Source: a virus. Taken from it: a DNA stretch of 64,000 nt. Position 1 is the first letter of the stretch. Every line of letters starts with the position of its first letter. The notes under the pieces were generated by a model. The model was not told the DNA's origin, made no database searches, and saw only the letters and a program-made list of their open reading frames with translations. The stretch spans positions 1 through 64,000 of IMG/VR virus record IMGVR_UViG_3300021960_000053; one strand, written 5' to 3'. This document shows positions 47,202 through 55,499 of the stretch, piece after piece. The position numbers and the translations under genes are program-made.

Positions 47202-47823
47202 AAACAACTTTGAATTTTTCATAATCTTTTTTTAGTTCCGATACTCTTATTCCAGTTTTGTCAGGTAAATGTTCTACAGGAATCATCCAAACTGTGTCAT
47301 CTATAACACTAATGAATGCCATATAATCAACGATCTCCCTATACGGTATCCTATCAGTATGATTGGTCATGAGATGAAACTGTGCTTTTGCTGAGGAATA
47401 CTGTGCAGTTGATTTTACCTGAACTCTTTCAAAATTTTTTCCATCTTTTGATATGATAAAATCAGATCCCCAAATATCTTCAACTGGTTTATAAACTTGA
47501 TAACCCTTCACCATCATCAAATTTTTAAACTTATCTTCACAAATTCTTCCAAGACCTTTTCTTAGAGTGGCAATTTTTACATCCTCAGGATTAAACAAAC
47601 TGTTTTTAAGAACTTGATTTGTGCCAATTATTTCTTGATACTTTTTCTTTGCCTCAATAATTGCTTCATCTTTATTTCTAGTTTTAAGCGACCAATGTCC
47701 CCCTCTCCGCCACCCTGATTTTTTTAGAATACGAAGATACCAAGTTGGTTGACCATATCTTTGAAAGATACTTGCATCGGGGTCATTATTGAATGACTCT
47801 ACATTTTGGAAAACCTCGCTCAT
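47194..47823 (-). CDS. PD-(D/E)XK endonuclease of the intron-homing type
   Basis: 209 residues. The core reads GRICEDKFKNLMMVKGYQVY (N-terminal Glu), DIWGSDFIISKDGKNFERVQ and VKSTAQYSS: a D-x(n)-QVK nuclease site followed by VDYMAFISVIDDTVWMIPVE. This is the arrangement of the PDDEXK_5 group that includes the group I intron enzyme I-Ssp6803I. No intron is present, so it would be free-standing. Its ATG overlaps the HNH gene stop, and a copy of the gp44 C-terminal codons lies at its end. Confidence 0.72.
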   Translation of the reverse strand: MSEVFQNVESFNNDPDASIFQRYGQPTWYLRILKKSGWRRGGHWSLKTRNKDEAIIEAKKKYQEIIGTNQVLKNSLFNPEDVKIATLRKGLGRICEDKFKNLMMVKGYQVYKPVEDIWGSDFIISKDGKNFERVQVKSTAQYSSAKAQFHLMTNHTDRIPYREIVDYMAFISVIDDTVWMIPVEHLPDKTGIRVSELKKDYEKFKVVYG

Positions 47824-47840
47824 TTAAAATTACATTCCAT
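47820..47840 (-). repeat. Duplicated gp44 3' end (second copy)
   Basis: The last codons of the HNH gene read MECNFK-stop, matching the VECKFK-stop end of gp44. The AAATGA that ends it also contains the ATG of the next gene, exactly as at the gp44/HNH junction. Confidence 0.7.
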
Positions 47841-48203
47841 AAGATATTTTTCTGCCATTTTAATTCCAGCAAGAGTATCACCAAGATTACCAATGGCAGA
47901 ATTACACTGATAACATAACCAACCTCTAAATTTATTGGTTTGATGATCGTGGTCAAAAACTAACATTTCAGTTGTTTTTCCACAACATCTGCATGGAGTA
48001 CCAAGAGGAGGTCTTTCCATATTCAACTCTTGCATGAGTTTTTTTGCCTGAGATGAATGTGCTTTCCCCCCTACTCTACGACAAACTTTACACTCGCTGC
48101 GGTATCTTTTAGGATAAAGTTTGCCATTTACTATTCTTTCAGAATGACATAGATGAAATTCACTCAAAGGTTTAGTTTTGCCACATATGCGACACTCTTT
48201 CAT
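47820..48203 (-). CDS. HNH endonuclease (endonuclease VII-like)
   Basis: 127 residues. N-terminal zinc pair (CRICGKTKP, then CKVCRRVGG), a second pair (CRCCGKTTEM, LCYQCNSAI) and the catalytic core LVFDHDHQTNKFRGW (the His of DHDH then Asn). GNLGDTLAGIKMAEKYL is the conserved C-terminal helix of the recombination endonuclease VII family. In phages this fold serves both Holliday-junction resolution (gp49) and free-standing homing. The ATG at 48203 overlaps the gp44 stop. Position inside gp44-gp62 favours homing. Confidence 0.85.
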   Translation of the reverse strand: MKECRICGKTKPLSEFHLCHSERIVNGKLYPKRYRSECKVCRRVGGKAHSSQAKKLMQELNMERPPLGTPCRCCGKTTEMLVFDHDHQTNKFRGWLCYQCNSAIGNLGDTLAGIKMAEKYLMECNFK

Positions 48204-49144
48204 TTGAACTTGCACTCCACCATAATTTCAGTCAACGCCGCGAGGAGGTTGATCTCCTGGTCGGCAACAAATGCGATCTGATACTGATACTTAGCAATGA
48301 TGAGGACAGCAGCAGCAATGCTAGGACCCTCCAAGGTGCTATAAAGAGCATCGTAAACACGACGCAGTAATACGCTAGGATCATTATCCAGATTATTAAC
48401 GACCCATTTGCGAACTGACTGAAAGTCCTTCTGCTTGAGTTTCTGGAGGAGATCATTTACCTTAACATCCCCAAACTCTGCAAGGATTGCCGAATCAATT
48501 TTACCACCCACCGAGTACCTTTGGCACTCGTTGAGGACACGACGCCAGTCAGGGAAGTGCTTGTTGATGAGTTCGACAAGAACTTTTTCGTCATAGGCAA
48601 TACCTTCTCCAGAAAGAATTTGTCCAAGACGCCTAAAGAAGTCTGCTGCGATTGCAGGTTTCTGCCTTGCAGTAATAGAAAATTCGACGACGGCACACCG
48701 AGAATGAAGGGGTTCGATGATTTTGTTTTTGTAGTTACAGGTGAAGATGAACCTACAGTTGCCATAAAACGCCTCAATATTAGCCCGTAGGAGGAGCTGT
48801 ACATCGTGGGTTGTGTTATCAGCCTCGTCGATAATGATGACCTTGTGCGGTGCATCTGAAGAAAGTGAGACGGTCGAAGCAAAGTTCTTTGCTTGATTCC
48901 GTACAGTATCGAGAAATCTACCTTCGTCGGATCCATTGATAATAATATAGTCGCAGTTTAGTTGCTCGCAAATAGCGCGAGCGATAGTTGTCTTGCCACA
49001 ACCAGCAGGACCTGCAAGAAGCAGGTTAGGAATCTCTCCTTGTGCTAGGAAATCCTGAAAGGTTTTCTTTGTAGCAGCAGGAAGGATACACTCATCAATA
49101 GTTTTGGGACGATACTTTTCGACCCAGAGAAAATCACTACGCAT
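48200..49144 (-). CDS. gp44: Clamp loader large subunit gp44
   Basis: 314-residue AAA+ ATPase that opens and loads the gp45 sliding clamp. Walker A LLAGPAGCGKTTIARAI (about residue 46), Walker B VIIIDEADNTTH, and the SRC arginine-finger motif in LHSRCAVVEF. Starts MRSDFLWVEKYRPKTIDECI; this shorter ATG avoids overlap with the upstream gene. Its last codons (VECKFK-stop) are the sequence repeated at the ends of the inserted nuclease genes downstream. Confidence 0.95.
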   Translation of the reverse strand: MRSDFLWVEKYRPKTIDECILPAATKKTFQDFLAQGEIPNLLLAGPAGCGKTTIARAICEQLNCDYIIINGSDEGRFLDTVRNQAKNFASTVSLSSDAPHKVIIIDEADNTTHDVQLLLRANIEAFYGNCRFIFTCNYKNKIIEPLHSRCAVVEFSITARQKPAIAADFFRRLGQILSGEGIAYDEKVLVELINKHFPDWRRVLNECQRYSVGGKIDSAILAEFGDVKVNDLLQKLKQKDFQSVRKWVVNNLDNDPSVLLRRVYDALYSTLEGPSIAAAVLIIAKYQYQIAFVADQEINLLAALTEIMVECKFK

Positions 49145-49146
49145 AA

Positions 49147-49656
49147 TCAAATCCAGTCAGGTTTACGATGGGGCAACCTAATATAATTATCGCACACCCA
49201 TGGTTTAGATGCAATGTACATCTTGTACGCATCAAAAGTTGTAATGCTTGTATCCAGTTTATATTCGTCAGGCATAGCTCTGGCAAAGGGAGTAACCTTA
49301 TCCAGTTTACCTTTGGGGAAAAGGTAGTATGCTTGCACTAAAGTATTCTCACAAGCATGAGTTTTGTTATACCTCAAGGTATATTCGTCACACAGATTTA
49401 GTCCCCACTTGATTAACCAATAGGCGTTATCCACGGTGTCTGCCGCCCACTTCGTACAAGGGTGGTTGCGAAAGGCACCTTTCTCTGTCGCATAGGGCGT
49501 CCCGTCTCTTTTTCCCAGAGTTCCGTAAGAGTGATACCAAGGAGAAGCAACAATAGATAGCATTTGGCAACACTCCAAGGGCATCTTGACAACATGTTTG
49601 TCAGGAAGACAGATGGCACTTTCAGCAGGAAACGGATGTGTGACAAAGATATTCAT
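49147..49656 (-). CDS. Conserved phage protein, 169 residues
   Basis: Starts MNIFVTHPFPAESAICLPDK and continues HVVKMPLECCQMLSIV. Cys, His and Trp are frequent (RNHPCTKWAADTVDNAYWLI). The start block with DKHVVKMxLExxQML recurs in uncharacterised marine phage proteins. No known catalytic motif. Its ATG overlaps the SpeD stop by four bases. Confidence 0.72.
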   Translation of the reverse strand: MNIFVTHPFPAESAICLPDKHVVKMPLECCQMLSIVASPWYHSYGTLGKRDGTPYATEKGAFRNHPCTKWAADTVDNAYWLIKWGLNLCDEYTLRYNKTHACENTLVQAYYLFPKGKLDKVTPFARAMPDEYKLDTSITTFDAYKMYIASKPWVCDNYIRLPHRKPDWI

Positions 49657-49988
49657 TCTAAAGGTCTTACGAATTCATTGCTGATGGTGTCTTTGGCATG
49701 AAGAACCATCTTCATGTAGTCTACTCCTTTTTGGGGATCGGTATGGTCCCCACAGGTGAAAATGTCACATACTGCCATACCTATCTCTGGCCAAGTGTGA
49801 ATGCTGATATGGGACTCAGCGAGCATTGCTACACAAGTCACACCCTGAGGTTGAAACTTGTGTGAGTTCAAAGCAAGTAAGGTAGAACCACATTGAATAG
49901 ATGCATGATAAACTACATCTCTCACATAGTTCTCATCATCCAAGAGATCGGAAGAGCATTCCTTAAGGGTAAACAGGATGTGTCTCAT
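49653..49988 (-). CDS. speD: S-adenosylmethionine decarboxylase proenzyme
   Basis: 111-residue prokaryotic-type SpeD that self-cleaves to form a pyruvoyl cofactor and makes decarboxylated SAM for spermidine synthesis. The cleavage site Glu-Ser and catalytic His are in LAESHISIHTWPE (about residues 56-68), and the catalytic Cys is in FTCGDHTDP. All key residues are present. Cyanophages carry it as an auxiliary metabolic gene; polyamine may neutralise packaged DNA or support photosystems, both inferences. Confidence 0.95.
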   Translation of the reverse strand: MRHILFTLKECSSDLLDDENYVRDVVYHASIQCGSTLLALNSHKFQPQGVTCVAMLAESHISIHTWPEIGMAVCDIFTCGDHTDPQKGVDYMKMVLHAKDTISNEFVRPLE

Positions 49989-49999
49989 TTACATGTTTC

Positions 50000-50569
50000 T
50001 CAAATTAAGTTAAAAGCAATAATTATGCGGTCCTCATTACTTGCATGAGGTCTAGCCATATGTAATAGGTTGGAAGGGAAAATTAAAAGGTCACCTTCTT
50101 TAACAAGAACACCACCAGACTCATTTACTCCAGACTCATTTATGAAGGGGGAGTAGAAAAAGGTTCCTTCATGTTCTTCAGACAGTTTAGCATAAAAAAC
50201 ACATGCATATCCAAGGGCACCATGAGTGTGTGGAATATGAGTATCTCCTGCTTTATATTTTTGACACCAAAATTCATTTATTGCAGTAAACTTATATGAA
50301 CAAATTTCATGAAATTCATCCAAATATGGTTTTACAATAGAAAGAAAAGAATCTTGATATTCTTTTTTATGACCACTAAAAAAATCTGTGTAAAAGATAT
50401 TGGGATCCGCAGTTGTGTACTTTGGATCCTCAAAAGGAATCATGTTTAAAATTCTATCTCTTTCACGATTCCACTCTTTAACATAAATTCTAGTTAAAGA
50501 TATCTTAAACAGGTCAATAAAATCAACCCTCGTAGTTTGAGTCAGGTTCGAGTGCGATGTAGTAGTCAA
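50000..50569 (-). CDS. 2OG/Fe(II) oxygenase 7 (TIGR02466-like)
   Basis: 189 residues. THIPHTHGALGYACVFYAKL gives the N-terminal histidines, LLIFPSNLLHMARPHASNED the distal His, and RIIIAFNL the closing strand and Arg. KYKAGDTHIPH is the usual lead-in of this subgroup. The first 20 codons overlap gp45 by 46 bases and no better start is visible. Substrate unknown; it is isolated from the oxygenase group at 17-22 kb. Confidence 0.82.
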   Translation of the reverse strand: MTTTSHSNLTQTTRVDFIDLFKISLTRIYVKEWNRERDRILNMIPFEDPKYTTADPNIFYTDFFSGHKKEYQDSFLSIVKPYLDEFHEICSYKFTAINEFWCQKYKAGDTHIPHTHGALGYACVFYAKLSEEHEGTFFYSPFINESGVNESGGVLVKEGDLLIFPSNLLHMARPHASNEDRIIIAFNLI

Positions 50570-51194
50570 GGTTGTAATTGTGGTTGGTGAACTTAGAAAG
50601 CAGTTTCTTGGAGATTACAACATCATAAGAACCAGGAATCAGTTTGATATTCTCGATCTTAAAGTTGAACTCAAAGGTCTTGTCAGTCTTACCAACAGTC
50701 AGAGCAAACTCGTTAGAGTTATCATTCTTCTTATCACGGACCATCAGGGTGATATTCTCACCGTCACCAACAGCGGCAAGGTCAGGCAACTGATATACGG
50801 AAGACGCTTTCAGCAGTTTCTGCAGTTGAACACTTTCCAGTTGGAAGCAAACATCTTGCGAGGGAAGAGTGATTGCTTTCTCAGGAGGAGTGATAATGAC
50901 CTCAGGATCGGCAAAGGCAAACTTGACCTTAGTAGTCTTACCCTCACGGATGATCATGTAAGAATCATGCTTCAGGTCAATGTCAGGGTCATTCATCAGA
51001 CCCACACCGTTCAGGAACTGGGGAAGGTCATAGATACCGAAGTCCTTTTCAAAGTTCTCATCGATATCTGCTTCTGCCAGGATGTTCTTCATCACCGAGA
51101 TGGTACGAAGTTTGGAACCCCTCTTCACCAGGATAGACTGGTTGATAGAAGAAAAGTTTTCGAGAAGGTTAATAGTTTTTTCAGAAAGTTTCAT
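50523..51194 (-). CDS. gp45: DNA polymerase sliding clamp gp45
   Basis: 223-residue trimeric processivity clamp for gp43, which in T4 also activates late transcription through gp55. Conserved segments are MKLSEKTINLLENFSSINQS at the start, FGIYDLPQFLNGVGLM and the final VISKKLLSKFTNHN with YYIALEPDS. The ATG at 51194 is preferred to a GTG two codons upstream. It overlaps the DUF3310 gene by 14 bases. Confidence 0.95.
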   Translation of the reverse strand: MKLSEKTINLLENFSSINQSILVKRGSKLRTISVMKNILAEADIDENFEKDFGIYDLPQFLNGVGLMNDPDIDLKHDSYMIIREGKTTKVKFAFADPEVIITPPEKAITLPSQDVCFQLESVQLQKLLKASSVYQLPDLAAVGDGENITLMVRDKKNDNSNEFALTVGKTDKTFEFNFKIENIKLIPGSYDVVISKKLLSKFTNHNYNLDYYIALEPDSNYEG

Positions 51195-51639
51195 ATCCAC
51201 GCTCAGTAGTCTCCTTGTCTAGTCCAGCGAAGTGATAAAGAAGAACAGCATAATGAATGATCTTCTTAATGTCCATTTTAGCAGATCCCTTCTTATCATA
51301 ACGGGATGCATACTTAAGAATATTGCTACGGCAGAAAGCAGCAGCATCTCCAACAGACTCGATCAGATCAAGAGTCTGAGTTCCGTTGTCAGAGTTGTAG
51401 TGAGCACGATAGGTGTCACTAATATAGTCCTTCACAAGTTGAAGGATCTCATCTTCATTGTATTTGTACACAGATTTATTTGTTGTTAAAACGATATGAT
51501 CGGAGGAACTAGTTGCTGGCAATGGCGTCCAGTCGTAACCACCATTTTCCGATACCCATTTTTCTCCAGTCACAGTATAACTGTACTGTTCGTCTTCAGG
51601 ACCGTACATTTCGTCGTATAAAAAAGACCATGCTGTCAT
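51181..51639 (-). CDS. DUF3310 family protein
   Basis: 152 residues. The C-terminal half has the DUF3310 layout: a helix from LDLIESVGDAAAFCRSNILK, then YASRYDKKGSAKMDIKKIIH and YAVLLYHF. That is the nucleotide-kinase-like helical motif found in many phages. The N-terminal half (WSFLYDEMYGPEDEQYSY) is acidic and Tyr-rich. Biochemical role is not established. Confidence 0.78.
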   Translation of the reverse strand: MTAWSFLYDEMYGPEDEQYSYTVTGEKWVSENGGYDWTPLPATSSSDHIVLTTNKSVYKYNEDEILQLVKDYISDTYRAHYNSDNGTQTLDLIESVGDAAAFCRSNILKYASRYDKKGSAKMDIKKIIHYAVLLYHFAGLDKETTERGYETF

Positions 51640-52298
51640 TTTACCACCTCATTAGAATTTTGTCCATAGGTAAAGAGAAACTCACTAACTAGTGATTCTG
51701 CTTTATCTTTACCGAACTTGTTCTCTAAGTACCCACTTACAGGATCTAACTTTTTCATATAGGTATCAAAGTCAGAATAGAGAGAAATATCCAATCCACT
51801 AGGACAAGCGGATTCTAACATATCTTTGTAGATAGTGAGATACTTTTTGAAAGTTTCGAGATGATCATTGACCTCAGACATGGTGCATTTAGCAACATAA
51901 ATGTGATCAGAGAAATGATTTCCAGGTTCAAAGAAACGAAAATTGCCTTCTGACTTGGGAAGATCTGGATGAGTGAAGAGGTAATTTTCTACTGGGTGTT
52001 GGAAATCAAATACAAGAACGACTTTCTTTTCAAAGAAACCCATTAGGTCCATCCCAAAGCAAGGGAGGTTAGATCCCGTCTTAGGATAGATGATCGTGTT
52101 GTAGATACAGGACTTCTCATCCCAGATCTCAACTTCTCTAGACTTAATAATATATCTGTTGCTGTAGATTTTTGCAGAGAGGGAGGTTCCTTTCTCCTCC
52201 CAATCTGCCCAGTCACAGATATTTTCTAGATCAGGAAAAGTCTCCCACAGGACTTTCTTGTAGTTCATCCACAAGTTTTGAGAAATCGACATCTGCAT
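51636..52298 (-). CDS. pebS: Phycoerythrobilin synthase (ferredoxin-dependent bilin reductase)
   Basis: About 220 residues of the FDBR family. Phage PebS performs both steps from biliverdin to phycoerythrobilin using ferredoxin. Family blocks: IYNTIIYPKTGSNLPCFGMDLM with the first catalytic Asp in GMDLM, VLVFDFQHPVENYLF, RFFEPGNHFSDHIYV, and LYSDFDTYMKKLDPVSGYLE with the second catalytic Asp. These match P-SSM2 PebS strongly from memory. The ATG at 52298 or 52292 fits its N-terminus best but overlaps cobS by about 65 bases. No haem oxygenase is in this window, so biliverdin must come from elsewhere. Confidence 0.93.
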   Translation of the reverse strand: MQMSISQNLWMNYKKVLWETFPDLENICDWADWEEKGTSLSAKIYSNRYIIKSREVEIWDEKSCIYNTIIYPKTGSNLPCFGMDLMGFFEKKVVLVFDFQHPVENYLFTHPDLPKSEGNFRFFEPGNHFSDHIYVAKCTMSEVNDHLETFKKYLTIYKDMLESACPSGLDISLYSDFDTYMKKLDPVSGYLENKFGKDKAESLVSEFLFTYGQNSNEVVK

Positions 52299-53322
52299 CA
52301 ACTTTATCGTAAAGGTCAAGGAAAGCACTCTTGGTCTCATCGTCGAAACGATTCAAGCAGACTTGAATTGCTTTTTGCTTATCGTTCCAGATGGAGAATG
52401 CACGGACAATGTGAACAAGACGACGAGTAGAAATAACCTCGTCAACCCCACCATCGTAAAAAGTCTTACGGATGATGTCTGCCCAATCGCAGAGACGCTT
52501 ACAGAAGTCAACATCACTGCAGAGAGCAGAAAGAATCTTCTCTTCGATCTTGGCAGTAGGATACTCCTGCTCAAAGGTCACAGGGAAACGCTCAAGAAAT
52601 GCCTCATTCAGCACATTGGTGCCGATGAAACGACCATCATCGCTACCCTTACCCTTGGTGTTGGCAGTGGCGATGACATTGAAACCAGCAGCAGGGGTCA
52701 CTTGCTTACCGATCTTCTTCAGGAAGACACCCTTACCTTCAAGGATAGATTGCAGACACAGGATCTTGTTAGAAGCAAGGTCGATCTCGTCTAGAAGGAG
52801 AACAGCTCCACGCGAAAGAGCCTCCACGACGGGTCCATTATGCCAGACAGTTTCGCCATTAACAAGACGGAACCCACCAATAAGATCATCCTCGTCAGTT
52901 TCAATCGTGATATTTACACGAATCAACTCCCTATTTAGTTGGGCACATGCCTGTTCTACACTAAAGGTCTTACCGTTACCAGACAGACCAGTGATAAAAG
53001 CAGGATAGAAAATGCCGCTCTGAATGATCTTTTTAATATCAGCAAAATTACCAAACTTGACGAAGGTATCATCTTTTTGGGGAACAAGGTTTTGCTCTAC
53101 AGCAGGCAAAGCAGCTGGTGCATGGAAACTCTGCTCAAGTTTTTCTTGCACAGTTAGATTCCAAACACCACGCTTAACTTTATACTGATCAAGTTTCTTA
53201 GTTGCGGTTGGATAAGAAATGCCCTGAGCAGCGCAATACCCACGGACATCAGCAGCAGTGATGTGATCTCCGAAGGCATCACGGAGAGAGTTAGCAAGTT
53301 GTTCGGAGGACAAGCGAGGCAT
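52231..53322 (-). CDS. cobS: CobS-like MoxR AAA+ ATPase
   Basis: 363 residues. N-terminal helix-turn-helix-like part (about 90 residues), then a MoxR-type AAA+ core with Walker A TGLSGNGKTFSVEQA, Walker B AVLLLDEIDLAS and RFPVTFEQEYPTAK. Annotated in cyanophages as CobS, a cobaltochelatase subunit of aerobic cobalamin synthesis. It pairs with the VWA protein upstream, but the third chelatase subunit (CobN) is absent here. A general MoxR/VWA remodelling function is equally possible. Confidence 0.88.
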   Translation of the reverse strand: MPRLSSEQLANSLRDAFGDHITAADVRGYCAAQGISYPTATKKLDQYKVKRGVWNLTVQEKLEQSFHAPAALPAVEQNLVPQKDDTFVKFGNFADIKKIIQSGIFYPAFITGLSGNGKTFSVEQACAQLNRELIRVNITIETDEDDLIGGFRLVNGETVWHNGPVVEALSRGAVLLLDEIDLASNKILCLQSILEGKGVFLKKIGKQVTPAAGFNVIATANTKGKGSDDGRFIGTNVLNEAFLERFPVTFEQEYPTAKIEEKILSALCSDVDFCKRLCDWADIIRKTFYDGGVDEVISTRRLVHIVRAFSIWNDKQKAIQVCLNRFDDETKSAFLDLYDKVDADVDFSKLVDELQESPVGDFS

Positions 53323-53346
53323 TGTGATTTCCTTTGGTATGTATAC

Positions 53347-53352
53347 ATTATA
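53347..53352 (-). promoter_or_regulatory. Candidate -10 ahead of cobS
   Basis: Minus strand TATAATGTATACA in the 70-base gap between the VWA gene and cobS. The same string occurs before gp55. No good -35 is present. Confidence 0.45.
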
Positions 53353-53393
53353 ACCCAGAGTAATCGGTCAGGAGACCTCTGGTGGACAGTTCA

Positions 53394-55499
53394 TCAAGCG
53401 ACCAGTTGAATGAATTCGTTTAAGACACGCTTGTTCATTTTTTTGTTCGCTAGAGACTTCTTAAATGCGCTCTTAATTTGAGACTTAGATGCATCATCCG
53501 ATACTTCAAATTCAGAACTTTGAGAAAGAACTTGGTTACCAAGAACAAAGTATGAGTGATACCCACCGTTCTTAATCACAAATGATTTGTCTTTCTTCCA
53601 TTGATTACGCATCTTTTGCTGCTCATCATATTCGTTTTCATACTGGAAGATCATGTTGTTGTAACTAGATCCACCACCAATGATACGGAATCCGATGAAG
53701 TTTACTTCTGGGAAAGTTGACTTCAAATCATTGAGCATAGATTTGGTGAATTGATGATAGATGCAGGAAAGACGAGTCAGTTCTCCAGTTTTAAGATTAC
53801 GAAGGAAAGTACTGTCACTAACCCTACGATTACGAATCTGTGGATTACCTTCCCAGTCACGCTGGAGCATAATAGTACGAGAAGGAATAGATGCCTCTCC
53901 GTCAGTAAGAACAACACAGTTTACTTTCTCCACTCCAGTCTTCTTTTTAAACTGAGGAAGAATGTAATGAAGGGTGATCAATGCTTCATTCAAAGGAGTT
54001 CCTGACAGATACATCTGGGGAGGACAGAAACCATAGTGACTGGTAAATGAATGAGCGATTGCCCAAATGTTTTGCATTTGCTTCTCTGCAACAGAATTCT
54101 TTACCTTGCTGGTAAGGATATTAAGCATGGAGAATTCATCGGAGACATAGAGTTTGTCTTCTTCCTTTGGATTATTTGGCACACGACCAGATTTATAATT
54201 CCACTCGTTAGTGAAAGCATAAACATCGTAAGGAATACCAACTTTCCTGCAGAACCAAATCAAGTTATAAAGTTGCTTAAGAGTGGGGACAAGAATGTCT
54301 GCCATGGATCCAGACCAATCAAGCACAAATACAAGTCCGTGATTTTTTCCGTCTGGCAGAATGGTTACTTTCTTGAACAGATCTTCATTGTACTTATAGG
54401 TATGAAGTTTGCTGCAATCAAGCACACCAGTTCTACTCACACTAGCACGAGCATAAGCAGTGGCAGATTTCTTACACTCAAACTCCTTCACAAGATAACT
54501 GACTTCTTTTGCAGCTTCTTTCTTAAAGGATTGATAAGATTCTTTATGGGTAACATCATAATCCATATGGATGAACCTTTCTTTAAAATCGCCAAAGCAG
54601 CAATCAATATACTCATGAATCATGTCGGAAGAGACGATAACATGATCAAGATCGAGTTTAGGAATAGTCACATAAGAGATGAAACTATCACTCATGTTTG
54701 CAAGTTGACGCAACTTATCTTCTAAAGAAGTCACGGTCTTTGCTTCAGTCTCATCTACGGGACTATCGCCAAGTTCTTCATCTTCGTTGGCATTGTTTTC
54801 TTCGTTGGCATTATCGTTGTCATTCTCCTCATCAGAATCGCCTGATTGCTGCCCAGACTGTTGCTGCTGAGGTTGGGGTTCTTGCTCTTCTTCGGCACCT
54901 TCCTCGCCCTCCTGAGGGGGAGGAGAAGTGATATTTGCCTCAGGGGTCATTTCCTTGGCATACTCATTCATCAAACGAGCTGCTTCCAGAGCATCATCAA
55001 ACGACTCAGCATCTGCAATAGCATTGATGATTTCCATCTCTTTCCCACGGTTAATGGGAATGTTGATATAGTTGCCGATCTTGAACCAGAGGTTTGCACG
55101 ATCAGCAAACGACATTTTAGAGAAGTCTACACCTTCTAGTTCAAAGAAGTCTTGATCTTGAAGTTGACTATATCCACGAGAAAAAGTTTTGTTCAGACCA
55201 GCATAACGACGCTTCATCAACTTTTCGATGCGAGCGTCTTCAGTGATATTGACAAAACTGTGGGGGACATTTTTCCACTTATCTTCCTTCTGCCAATCAC
55301 GGGAGTCTGTGAACAGTGCATGACCAACCTCGTGCGAGACGAGAAGATCATAAACAGACTCGGACGAGATATTCCATACTGGCAAAGTCAAGACGCGACG
55401 CACAACATCGAACTGAGCGGTCTCCACATTGCGATGCTCGATGAGAAGGTTCTCGGTAGCGAGCAGTTTAGCAAGTTTGCCTTTGACTTCGTGCAGCAT
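53394..55499 (-). CDS. cobT: CobT-like VWA protein with N-terminal HExxH motif
   Basis: 701 residues. N-terminal zincin-like signature LVSHEVGHALFTDSRDW (about residue 50), a Gln/Glu/Asn-rich acidic linker (QPQQQQSGQQSGDSDEEN), then a C-terminal VWA domain with the MIDAS motif FVLDWSGSMADI and a later acidic LTDGEAS. It has a strong AGGAGGAG ribosome site. Cyanophages carry this gene beside the MoxR ATPase under the name CobT. The intact HEVGH hints at a metallopeptidase role not explained by cobalt insertion. Confidence 0.85.
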   Translation of the reverse strand: MLHEVKGKLAKLLATENLLIEHRNVETAQFDVVRRVLTLPVWNISSESVYDLLVSHEVGHALFTDSRDWQKEDKWKNVPHSFVNITEDARIEKLMKRRYAGLNKTFSRGYSQLQDQDFFELEGVDFSKMSFADRANLWFKIGNYINIPINRGKEMEIINAIADAESFDDALEAARLMNEYAKEMTPEANITSPPPQEGEEGAEEEQEPQPQQQQSGQQSGDSDEENDNDNANEENNANEDEELGDSPVDETEAKTVTSLEDKLRQLANMSDSFISYVTIPKLDLDHVIVSSDMIHEYIDCCFGDFKERFIHMDYDVTHKESYQSFKKEAAKEVSYLVKEFECKKSATAYARASVSRTGVLDCSKLHTYKYNEDLFKKVTILPDGKNHGLVFVLDWSGSMADILVPTLKQLYNLIWFCRKVGIPYDVYAFTNEWNYKSGRVPNNPKEEDKLYVSDEFSMLNILTSKVKNSVAEKQMQNIWAIAHSFTSHYGFCPPQMYLSGTPLNEALITLHYILPQFKKKTGVEKVNCVVLTDGEASIPSRTIMLQRDWEGNPQIRNRRVSDSTFLRNLKTGELTRLSCIYHQFTKSMLNDLKSTFPEVNFIGFRIIGGGSSYNNMIFQYENEYDEQQKMRNQWKKDKSFVIKNGGYHSYFVLGNQVLSQSSEFEVSDDASKSQIKSAFKKSLANKKMNKRVLNEFIQLVA

